Source of the DNA: Pseudomonas sp. RIT-PI-AD
GTDB lineage: Bacteria > Pseudomonadota > Gammaproteobacteria > Pseudomonadales > Pseudomonadaceae
NCBI RefSeq assembly: GCF_025642785.1
Contig: NZ_JANZKU010000008.1
Coordinates: 62,001-126,000 of the forward strand
Reading direction: 5' to 3'
Length of the DNA stretch: 64,000 nt
Made by a program: the position numbers and the translations under genes. Below the pieces are notes generated by a model, which saw nothing but the letters and a program-made list of their open reading frames with translations, searched no databases and had not been told where the DNA came from. Positions within the stretch are counted from its first letter, which is position 1; the number at the start of each line of letters is the position of its first letter. Positions 57,739-64,000 of the stretch are shown piece after piece.

Positions 57739-59130
57739 ATGAAAAAGTCTTTGCCAAAGGCAATTGCACTTGCTGCTAGCCTGGGTGCTGCAGCGTCCGC
57801 TCACGCGGTGAACCACAACCCGGAAGGTCTGGGTCAGGTTCTGCTCTATCCTATCTACACTTCGGAAGCTGGTAACTTCACTGCTGTGCACGTTACCAAC
57901 ACCACCAACCAGTACAAGGCTGTCAAAGTACGTTTCCTGGAAGGCATGAACTCCCAGGAAGTACTCGACTTCAACCTGTATCTGTCCCCGCAAGACGTTT
58001 GGACTGGCGTAGTTACTCAAACTGCCGATGGTGCCAAGCTGAGCACTGCTGATACCTCTTGCACCGTTGGTGATATTGGTTCGGCTGGTCAGGAATTCCG
58101 TAGCTTCCTCTATGACGGCACCGTTGGCACTGCTGACTCCGTTGCTACCAAGGCTCGTGCTCGTGTAGGTCACATCGAAGTGATCGAAATGGGTGTGATT
58201 GATCCGGCTAGCACAGATGCCAACGTGGTTGCTGCTCGTAACGCCATTGTGCACAACAATGGTGTTCCTGGCGATTGTGGCGTTCTGCGTAATGCATGGC
58301 GTAGCGGCGGCTTCTGGGCCAACAACGCTGCTCTCGGTATTCTGCCTCCGGGCGGTGGCCTGTACGGCTCCGTGACCATGGTCAACGTTGATGCTGGTAG
58401 CGAAATTGCTGCCGACGCTGTAGCTCTGGACAACTGGTCCACTGCTCAGCAGCACAACCTGCCGGGTGACGAGGCTCCTTCGTTGAACGCTGGTGATCCG
58501 GTTGCCTTCTTCAAGAATGGTACTGATTCCGTATTCAACACCGGGATCGACGCTGTCAGTGCTGTGCTCATGAAGACAAGTCTGTCCAACGATTATGCGG
58601 TTGGCGCTGGTCTGAACGCTCAGACTGACTTTGTTGTTACCTTCCCCACCAAGCGCGCTTACGTGAATACTGGCACCACAACTGCCAATGCTCCGTTTAC
58701 TGCTCCTTGGGTTCCGGCCAGCAGCTCCGCTTGTGAAGCAATCGGCATCAACTACTGGGATCGTGAAGAGCAAACTGCAGTCATCGACGAAGACCAAGTT
58801 TCTCCTCGTCCCCCGGTTCCGGGTCTGGCTCTTTGCCACGAAACCAACATCCTGAGCATTGGTAACAGCAACCTGTTGGGTGGCGCAAGCATCCGCAATC
58901 AGCTGACCATCAATAGCTTCCAGACTGGTTGGATGCGTTTGGCATTCACTAACGTTGGCAACCAGCTGCTTCCGATTGGCGGTGGTACTACCACCCCGCT
59001 GCTCGGTCTGCCGGCCATCGGCTTTGCCGCCATCAACATCCAGAATGGTGACGTAGGTGGCTTGCTGTCCAACTACAGCGCCAGCTACCTGCACAAAGCA
59101 GTTACTAGCCGTGATGTTGGTCCTCTGTAA
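57739..59130 (+). CDS. Abundant-type secreted surface protein of unknown family
   Basis: This 463-residue protein has a textbook Sec signal peptide (MKKSLPKAIALAASLGAAAS, cleaved after AHA at about 23). The mature protein is acidic, rich in N, T, G, A and V, with four cysteines and no transmembrane helix. It opens HNPEGLGQVLLYPIYTSEAG and FTAVHVTNTTNQYKAV, a beta-sandwich-like pattern. I do not recognise the family. Codon use is unlike its neighbours: many T-ending codons (GCT, GGT, GTT) and almost no TTA, CTA or TCA, a pattern typical of very highly expressed genes. It has its own promoter and strong terminator. It may be a major surface-layer or matrix protein. Confidence 0.8.
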   Translation: MKKSLPKAIALAASLGAAASAHAVNHNPEGLGQVLLYPIYTSEAGNFTAVHVTNTTNQYKAVKVRFLEGMNSQEVLDFNLYLSPQDVWTGVVTQTADGAKLSTADTSCTVGDIGSAGQEFRSFLYDGTVGTADSVATKARARVGHIEVIEMGVIDPASTDANVVAARNAIVHNNGVPGDCGVLRNAWRSGGFWANNAALGILPPGGGLYGSVTMVNVDAGSEIAADAVALDNWSTAQQHNLPGDEAPSLNAGDPVAFFKNGTDSVFNTGIDAVSAVLMKTSLSNDYAVGAGLNAQTDFVVTFPTKRAYVNTGTTTANAPFTAPWVPASSSACEAIGINYWDREEQTAVIDEDQVSPRPPVPGLALCHETNILSIGNSNLLGGASIRNQLTINSFQTGWMRLAFTNVGNQLLPIGGGTTTPLLGLPAIGFAAINIQNGDVGGLLSNYSASYLHKAVTSRDVGPL

Positions 59131-59140
59131 CTAGAGGAAG

Positions 59141-59170
59141 AAAAAAGCCCGCTAATGCGGGCTTTTTTTT
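59141..59170 (+). terminator. Strong rho-independent terminator
   Basis: AAAAAAGCCCGC-TAAT-GCGGGCTTTTTTTT, 10 bases after the stop of the 463-residue gene. Confidence 0.95.
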
Positions 59171-59216
59171 GCGTTGTCTATCGCTATTTTTTGAACTAAA
59201 AAACTTACCTGTTGTT

Positions 59217-59245
59217 TTGACATGCCAATTGGCCTATCCTCTAAA
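59217..59245 (+). promoter_or_regulatory. Sigma-70 promoter with palindrome in the spacer
   Basis: A perfect TTGACA (59217-59222), 17-base spacer and TCTAAA (59240-59245) lie upstream of the Thr-Pro-repeat gene. The spacer contains the 10-base palindrome GCCAATTGGC (59224-59233), a possible repressor site. Confidence 0.7.
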
Positions 59246-59307
59246 TGTGCACACTCTTTCGATTGGTATTGAGAAAGGGTCTTGACAGTATTTTTGAGGG
59301 TTTTGGT

Positions 59308-60042
59308 ATGAGCACACAGCATTCAGCCTTGGGACTTGTCGCAGCCTCTCTGCTATTCGTACAGGGCACTGCTTATTCGGGCGATTTGAAGTTCAGCGGC
59401 GAGAGCTGCGGCACTTACACCGCGGCAGCTATTGATTCTTCTGGCGCTATTGACTTGGCTGGAGTGCATATCTCCAATTCATCGTGTGGGGTAACGCCGA
59501 CGCCGACGCCGACGCCCACACCGACACCGACACCGACGCCCACTCCGACACCGACGCCCACACCAGGGTGTACTACTCCTGAAAATGCCAACGTGGTCGT
59601 GCGTAACTGGGGCAACATGACCTCTAGTTTGGCGGGAACCGGCGGCTCGGGTGATAAGAGCTATTATGCTGTTAAAGTGGATGCCAGCAAGTTTTCCGGT
59701 GCGCTCTATCCGTCCAGTCTCGCTTACTACGGTACGCTATCTACGGTGAGATCTACCCTCAACCCGTCGACACGCCGAGTCTCAATTTCTCGTTGCCCGG
59801 GGGACTTCACCAACGTGGGCAGCTATTGCTCTTCCACCTATGCTCAGGATTCCACGATTCGTTGGACGCAGGAAGCGAACCCGACTGGTGTGCGTCGTTA
59901 TTATTGCCAGTTGGAGAAGACTGGAACTTATTATATTAACGTGACTCATATACCCGAGACCGGGGCTTCGCCTGCCAACTGTACAGCTGGTAGTCTGTGC
60001 TACTTTAACTACAGCAACTCTGCCAGTAGCGTTGCTGACTAG
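59308..60042 (+). CDS. Secreted cysteine-rich protein with Thr-Pro repeat linker
   Basis: This 244-residue protein has a signal peptide (HSALGLVAASLLFVQGTAYS, cleavage near residue 24), a short N-terminal domain of about 38 residues, an uninterrupted run of 12 Thr-Pro dipeptides (about 63-86), and a C-terminal domain of about 155 residues. It has eight cysteines in the whole protein. The TP run is like linkers of secreted enzymes and surface proteins, where it is extended, protease-resistant and often glycosylated. The C-terminal domain (VVVRNWGNMTSSLAGTGGSG ... RYYCQLEKTGTYYINVTHIP) may be a binding domain; I do not recognise it. It has its own promoter and terminator. The parvulin gene follows. 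Confidence 0.8.
   Translation: MSTQHSALGLVAASLLFVQGTAYSGDLKFSGESCGTYTAAAIDSSGAIDLAGVHISNSSCGVTPTPTPTPTPTPTPTPTPTPTPTPGCTTPENANVVVRNWGNMTSSLAGTGGSGDKSYYAVKVDASKFSGALYPSSLAYYGTLSTVRSTLNPSTRRVSISRCPGDFTNVGSYCSSTYAQDSTIRWTQEANPTGVRRYYCQLEKTGTYYINVTHIPETGASPANCTAGSLCYFNYSNSASSVAD
59494..59565 (+). repeat. 72-base hexanucleotide repeat encoding (Thr-Pro)12
   Basis: Twelve 6-base units of ACN-CCN. The first three are identical ACGCCG; the others vary at third positions, so the repeat is old enough to have diverged. Length change keeps the frame. Confidence 0.92.
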
Positions 60043-60057
60043 TTCGATCTTGTAAAA

Positions 60058-60084
60058 AAACACCCCGCTACTAGCGGGGTGTTT
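60058..60084 (+). terminator. Terminator after the Thr-Pro-repeat gene
   Basis: AAACACCCCGCTA-C-TAGCGGGGTGTTT, a 13-bp stem (about 11 bp with a real loop). It is preceded by an A7 run; the T-tract after it is short (TTTGCATTT). Confidence 0.85.
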
Positions 60085-60118
60085 GCATTTGTCACTTGGA
60101 GTTTAAAGAGGATTTGAA

Positions 60119-61021
60119 GTGTTTAAGAGAAATGCAGCGCAATGGCTTCTGGTAGGTATTTTTGCTTGCTTCGGAAATGCATATGCGGGCGAGGCTATTA
60201 TTTCGAGCTCGGCAGCATCCATCACAAAGGACGAATATCAAAAGCTAATTGATGTGATGTTCACCGGAGAACAGAAGAGCGATATTTTTGCCAATGAACG
60301 GAAGTTGCGTGAGCTGCTGGCTGATGTTTATGTTAGTAAAGTATTAGCCGGTGAAGCTGAAAAGCAAGGAATGGACAAGACCGAGCAATACAAACTTCGC
60401 CATGAATATGACGGAGAGCGATTGCTGTCGCAAATGGTATTGGATAAGGCAGTAGCAGACGCTAAAAAGCCAGATTTTCAAGCAGCTGCTCGCGAACAAT
60501 ATCTTTCCAATAAGGAAAAATTCCGCACTGCAGAGCGGGTGCATGCTGAGCATATCCTCATCGCAACCGGAAATGTGCGCGGCGAAGCTGAAGCGAAGGC
60601 CCGGGCTGAAGAGGTGTATAATAAGGCTTCGAAAAATGCCGAGCTTTTCAAGAAGTTAGCACAAGAATACTCCGATGATCCCTCAGTGAAGAATAACTCC
60701 GGAGATCTCGGTTTTTTCGAGCGTGACAAAATGGTAAAGCCATTTGCCGATGCGGCCTTTGGTCTTAAACCTGGACAGATCAGTGCACCGGTGAAGAGCC
60801 AGTTTGGCTATCACATTATTCACCTCGTTGAAAAGCGTCCTGCTGGCCAGCAGTCCTTCGACGATGTCAAGGCTGCTCTTATGGAGCAGGCACAAGCTGA
60901 GTTCGAGGCCGGCGTACGTCGCCAGAAAGTAGAGTCCATTCGCGCTGCTTCGGACGTGAAGTTCAATCCAGACGCCTTGCGTACCTTCATTGAAGGCAAC
61001 GTGGAAAAGACTAAGAAGTAA
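60119..61021 (+). CDS. Periplasmic parvulin-type peptidyl-prolyl isomerase
   Basis: This 300-residue protein starts with GTG; an AGAGGA site is 6-7 bases upstream. It has a signal peptide (MFKRNAAQWLLVGIFACFGN, cleaved after AYA at about 23), an N-terminal SurA/PpiC-like helical chaperone region (about 35-135) and a parvulin domain (about 140-235: VHAEHILI, FKKLAQEYSDDPSVKNNSGD, LGFFERDKMVKPFADAAFGL, FGYHIIHLVEKRP). A helical tail follows. These isomerases help fold exported or outer-membrane proteins. This is not SurA itself (one parvulin domain only). Its position right after two secreted-protein genes suggests it serves them. GC is clearly lower than in the rest of the window. Confidence 0.9.
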   Translation: MFKRNAAQWLLVGIFACFGNAYAGEAIISSSAASITKDEYQKLIDVMFTGEQKSDIFANERKLRELLADVYVSKVLAGEAEKQGMDKTEQYKLRHEYDGERLLSQMVLDKAVADAKKPDFQAAAREQYLSNKEKFRTAERVHAEHILIATGNVRGEAEAKARAEEVYNKASKNAELFKKLAQEYSDDPSVKNNSGDLGFFERDKMVKPFADAAFGLKPGQISAPVKSQFGYHIIHLVEKRPAGQQSFDDVKAALMEQAQAEFEAGVRRQKVESIRAASDVKFNPDALRTFIEGNVEKTKK

Positions 61022-61068
61022 GCGTTGACTCATGCCTCTGGTCGTCACCCGGCCAGGGGCAGTTTATT

Positions 61069-62034
61069 TTGGCGGTGGTTTCACTCGAGTGCTGTGTGAA
61101 TAAAAAAATCTGGCCATCTTTTAGACGAGAATTGGCGTCAATTATCGAGGTCACCATAGTGGCCTTTTTGGTTTTCCTCCTTCCGTGGCGCTTGGCCTTT
61201 AGGGGGATACGTTTTTTGACGCGTTACACTTTTTTTCAAGTTTCGTCTGCCGCATCGGCTAGTGGCTTAATGGAGCGTTACGGATTTGCCAGGCCTTATC
61301 CGGTGAGATTGTTCGCACTGCATCGCCTGGTGGATATGGCCGACTTCTTTCTCACCATGAAAGTGGGACGCTCTTGGCTAGACAGGAATGTACTGATGTC
61401 GGGTGCGGATGCTTTAGATAAGTTGTCCGCCAAGAATATCTTCTTCGTCACCTTTCATTATGGGCAAGGCTTCTGGGCCCTGAAGTATCTGCGCGACAAG
61501 GGGCTGCCCGTGGCGTGGCTTCATGCTCCTCCACCTGTTCGTCCCGCATTGGGAGAAATATTCATAGGGTGGTTGGGACGTAGGCGTATAAGGCAGGTAG
61601 CGCGCTTATGCGGTGCGTCTGCCATCCCGGTTGGCGGAAGCGTAGCGAGCATGCGCGAGCGTTTATGCCGAGATCGGCTTCCCGTTATGGTGATGCCTGA
61701 CGCACCCTTGCAGCCTGGGCAATCCAGTCTGCCCGTGACCTTGTTCGGTCGGGAGGCGCGTCTGCCCGCCGGTGCATTAAGGATGGCGGCCCGGGAAGCG
61801 GTACCAGTGATCGTCTACAGCATTTCCGTGAATCCAGTGGATGGGAAACGGCATATGCGATTTGAGGGGCCCTTCACGGAGCCCACGGCGGAGTCTTTGG
61901 CGCAGCGTTTATGCGATCATCTGCAATCCGCTATCGAGAAAGACCCCACGGCATGGCATGTATGGCCATGGGTAGAGGGGTTCTTCGCCAAAACCTCCAC
62001 GGCTGGAACGTGCGAGTCATCCGTTACCGCGTAA
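61069..62034 (+). CDS. LpxL/HtrB-like acyltransferase family protein
   Basis: This protein of about 312-321 residues is in the lipid A late-acyltransferase (LPLAT) superfamily. A hydrophobic helix lies at about 24-42 (IEVTIVAFLVFLLPWRLAF), a family-type catalytic motif is at FFVTFHYGQGFWAL, and MVMPDAPLQPGQSSLPVTLF followed by GREARLPAGALRMAARE match the later family blocks. Standard members have HX4(D/E); here HYGQGF has Phe at the acidic position, so acyltransfer activity is in doubt. Start codon uncertain: TTG 61069, GTG 61075 and GTG 61096 are all in frame, none with a good ribosome site. It lies directly before wzm, so a role in modifying a glycolipid is inferred. Confidence 0.8.
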   Translation: MAVVSLECCVNKKIWPSFRRELASIIEVTIVAFLVFLLPWRLAFRGIRFLTRYTFFQVSSAASASGLMERYGFARPYPVRLFALHRLVDMADFFLTMKVGRSWLDRNVLMSGADALDKLSAKNIFFVTFHYGQGFWALKYLRDKGLPVAWLHAPPPVRPALGEIFIGWLGRRRIRQVARLCGASAIPVGGSVASMRERLCRDRLPVMVMPDAPLQPGQSSLPVTLFGREARLPAGALRMAAREAVPVIVYSISVNPVDGKRHMRFEGPFTEPTAESLAQRLCDHLQSAIEKDPTAWHVWPWVEGFFAKTSTAGTCESSVTA

Positions 62035-62049
62035 TCTGATGGGCCTTCG

Positions 62050-62826
62050 ATGAAGCATTACCTCTACCTGATCCTGCAACTCGGCAGGCGCGAAGTGTTG
62101 TCGCGCTACCGTGGCACGATGATGGGCATTTTCTGGTCGTTCCTTTCGCCGATCGTCATGCTGGTCGTCTACACTTTCGTTTTCAGCGTGGTGTTCAAGG
62201 CCCGCTGGGGCGTGGGCGGCGACGACAAGACGGCCTTTGCGGTGAACCTGTTCGCCGGGATCATCGTCCATGGGTTCTTCGCCGAGTGCGTGAGCCGTTC
62301 GCCCAGCCTGATGCTGCAATACGTCAGCTACGTGAAGCGGGTGGTGTTCCCCCTGTGGATATTGCCGCCAGTGGTGGTGGTCTCGGCGCTCTTCCATACC
62401 TTCGTCAGTGTCGTGGTGTTGTTGGTCGCGCATGCGGTGTTGTATGGCTTCGTGCATTGGCAAGCCGTCTTCCTTCCGGTGCTCCTGCTGCCCTTGATCC
62501 TCGTCGTGCTGGGATTCAGCTGGCTGCTGGCGGCGCTTGGCGTATTCATTCGCGACATCAGCCAGATCATGCCGGTCATCATTACCGTACTGATGTTCAT
62601 GGCGCCGGTGTTCTACCCGGTATCCGCCTTGCCCGAGGCTTACCAGGGATGGCTGTATCTGAATCCGCTGACACCGGCGATCGAGGGCGTGCGAGGGCTG
62701 CTGCTGCACGGGCAGTTTCCGGATGCCTCGCTGTATGCGATCTACCTGGCCTTGAGCGCGCTCTGGGCGGTACTGGGCTGGGCCTTCTTCGAACGCGCGC
62801 GCAAGGGGTTCGCCGATGTCCTCTGA
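62050..62826 (+). CDS. wzm: O-antigen/polysaccharide ABC exporter permease Wzm
   Basis: This 258-residue inner-membrane permease of the ABC-2 type has six helices and an amphipathic N-terminus (LGRREVLSRYRGTMMGIFWS is the signature entry of Wzm/KpsM/TagG permeases). LNPLTPAIEGVRGLLLHGQF near the end is another family mark. It would form the channel that moves undecaprenyl-linked polysaccharide across the inner membrane. GC content returns to the chromosomal level here. It overlaps wzt by 11 bases, so the two subunits are made together. Confidence 0.95.
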   Translation: MKHYLYLILQLGRREVLSRYRGTMMGIFWSFLSPIVMLVVYTFVFSVVFKARWGVGGDDKTAFAVNLFAGIIVHGFFAECVSRSPSLMLQYVSYVKRVVFPLWILPPVVVVSALFHTFVSVVVLLVAHAVLYGFVHWQAVFLPVLLLPLILVVLGFSWLLAALGVFIRDISQIMPVIITVLMFMAPVFYPVSALPEAYQGWLYLNPLTPAIEGVRGLLLHGQFPDASLYAIYLALSALWAVLGWAFFERARKGFADVL

Positions 62827-64000
62827 GATCGCCATTTCCCTGCATTCGGTGAGCAAGACCTACCGGATGTTCAGGTCCTCCGCGCAACGCCTGATGCATC
62901 TCATGTTCGGCGTCCGGCGTGGTCAGCAGGCGGAGTTCCATGCCCTCGGCGACGTATCCTTCGAGGTCCGGCGGGGTGAGACCCTCGGCATCATCGGCCG
63001 CAACGGCGCCGGGAAGTCGACCTTGCTGCAGATCATCTGCGGCACCCTGACGCCCACCTCGGGCCAGGTGAAGGTCAACGGCCGCATCGCCGCGTTGCTC
63101 GAGCTGGGTGCCGGCTTCAGTCCGGAGTTCACCGGTCGCGAGAACGTCTACATGAGCGCCGCGATCCACGGCCTGAGTCGCGCGGAAATCGACGCCCGCC
63201 TGGACGCGATCCTGGCGTTCGCCGAAATCGGCGACTTCATCGATCAACCGGTGAAGACCTATTCGAGTGGCATGTTCGTCCGTCTGGCCTTCGCGGTCAT
63301 CGCTCACCTGGACGCCGACATTCTGGTGATCGACGAGGCGCTGGCCGTGGGTGACGTGTATTTCACTCAGAAATGCATGCGGTTCCTGCGCAAGTTCGCC
63401 GAGAGCGGCACCCTGCTGTTCGTCAGTCACGACACCCATTCCGTGGTGAACCTCTGCCAGCGCGCGCTCTGGCTCGACAAGGGCCGGACCATGATGTTCG
63501 GCGAAGCGCGGAAAGTGAGCGACGCGTACCTGGGTTCGTTCTACGAGAATCGCCTGGCCCCGGCGGAGGCCGCGGAGCAGGAGACGCAGCCGTTGCCGGC
63601 CGACGGCCAGGAAGAGGTGCGCAACGAGTTTGGCCTGGGTGGCGGCCGCATCGACAGGTGCGAGTTGCTCGACGAGAACGGCGCGCCCCTGCGCGTGCTC
63701 GACCGCGCCCAGCGCGTGACGCTGCGGATCTGCTGCACCGCGAAGGTGGCGATCGACGCGCCGATCCTGGGTTTTTTCGTCAAGGATCGTTTGAGCCAGG
63801 CGCTGTGTGGCGAGAATTCCATCGAGTGGCTGCCCGAGTGGCGGCATATCGCCGCGGGCGAAACCTGCCAGGTGGCGTTCGAGTTCTGGTTGCCGCATCT
63901 GGCGACCGGCCCCTACACCATCAGCGTCGCCCTCGGGGCGGGAACGCAGCAGCAGCATGTCCAGCACCACTGGATTCACGACGCTCTGGCCTTCAAGGCC
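62816..64000 (+). CDS. wzt: O-antigen ABC exporter ATPase Wzt (3' end beyond window)
   Basis: At least 395 residues are visible, open to the window edge. The nucleotide-binding domain (1 to about 240) has Walker A GIIGRNGAGKSTLLQIICGT, a Q-loop region, the signature YSSGMFVRLAFAV and Walker B ILVIDEALAVGD, then SHDTHSV as the switch His. From about residue 265 a beta-rich C-terminal domain begins (RIDRCELLDENGAPLRVLDR ... GPYTISVALG), matching the carbohydrate-binding Wzt_C domain that recognises the modified non-reducing end of the glycan. That makes export coupled to chain capping, as in E. coli O9a. The ATG sits inside the end of wzm (11-base overlap). Confidence 0.95.
   Translation, partial: MSSEIAISLHSVSKTYRMFRSSAQRLMHLMFGVRRGQQAEFHALGDVSFEVRRGETLGIIGRNGAGKSTLLQIICGTLTPTSGQVKVNGRIAALLELGAGFSPEFTGRENVYMSAAIHGLSRAEIDARLDAILAFAEIGDFIDQPVKTYSSGMFVRLAFAVIAHLDADILVIDEALAVGDVYFTQKCMRFLRKFAESGTLLFVSHDTHSVVNLCQRALWLDKGRTMMFGEARKVSDAYLGSFYENRLAPAEAAEQETQPLPADGQEEVRNEFGLGGGRIDRCELLDENGAPLRVLDRAQRVTLRICCTAKVAIDAPILGFFVKDRLSQALCGENSIEWLPEWRHIAAGETCQVAFEFWLPHLATGPYTISVALGAGTQQQHVQHHWIHDALAFKA

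Noticed and set aside
57700-59094. 464-codon antisense frame opposite the secreted surface protein
   Set aside because: It is in exact codon register with the sense gene, so it stays open only because the gene avoids TTA, CTA and TCA codons. The sense strand has the signal peptide, promoter and terminator.
59282-59310. Second TTGACA promoter just before the Thr-Pro-repeat gene
   Set aside because: TTGACA at 59282 has no usable -10 box at 16-18 bases and would start transcription at or after the start codon.
57312-62040. Genomic island or prophage
   Set aside because: The block has lower GC, but no integrase, transposase, tRNA target or direct repeats were seen, so only an acquired gene block can be suggested.

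Overview
The window is ordinary chromosome from a high-GC Gammaproteobacterium, almost certainly a Pseudomonas of the P. aeruginosa lineage. The evidence is the intact pilGHIJK-chpABC twitching-chemotaxis cluster, flanked by pyrB-pyrR-ruvX-algH-tonB3-gshB on one side and rsmE-bioA-FAD oxidoreductase-cytochrome b561-yceI on the other. This is the gene order known from P. aeruginosa PAO1 (about PA0402-PA0423). It is probably not P. aeruginosa itself. The mexR-mexAB-oprM efflux locus, which in PAO1 sits between the yceI gene and the DEAD-box helicase gene, is absent: those two genes are 87 bases apart here. The chpD-chpE pair is also missing, and the second half of the window carries several genes outside the PAO1 order.

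Layout. 1-2.7 kb (minus strand): pyrimidine genes, ruvX and algH. 2.9-4.9 kb: tonB3 and gshB. 5.1-19.1 kb (plus strand): the Pil-Chp system that controls type IV pilus motility and cAMP, with a very large ChpA. 19.3-25.7 kb: a ferritin-like gene, rsmE, a 5.4-copy 102-bp tandem palindromic repeat, bioA, an amine-oxidase-like gene, cytochrome b561 and yceI. 25.8-36.3 kb: an rhlE-type helicase, then the methyl-cycle genes metF, ahcY (with a clear SAH riboswitch and promoter) and metK, which has an ArsR-methyltransferase fusion gene directly upstream. Between ahcY and metK lie a thioesterase, a small exported protein, a cytochrome c' and ligB. 36.4-44.9 kb: a LysR regulator/TDT transporter pair and the central carbon genes tktA-epd-pgk-(two lipoproteins)-fda.

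45.1-53.4 kb is accessory in character: an exported M9 collagenase with two N-terminal cadherin-like repeats, a YgjP-type metalloprotein, a PL7 alginate lyase, a Gre-like factor, RarD and a methyl-accepting chemotaxis protein. 53.6 kb to the end is a cell-surface and glycan region: a polytopic membrane protein, a GT2-GT4 double glycosyltransferase, two secreted proteins with their own promoters and terminators, a parvulin isomerase, an LpxL-like acyltransferase and the Wzm/Wzt O-antigen ABC exporter, with Wzt cut by the window end. The 57.3-62.0 kb part is visibly poorer in GC than the rest and is the best candidate for an undescribed surface system.

No tRNA, rRNA, CRISPR array, insertion sequence, integrase or prophage gene was seen. 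Start codons were chosen by Shine-Dalgarno spacing and family length where possible. All family assignments come from reading motifs, not from searches.
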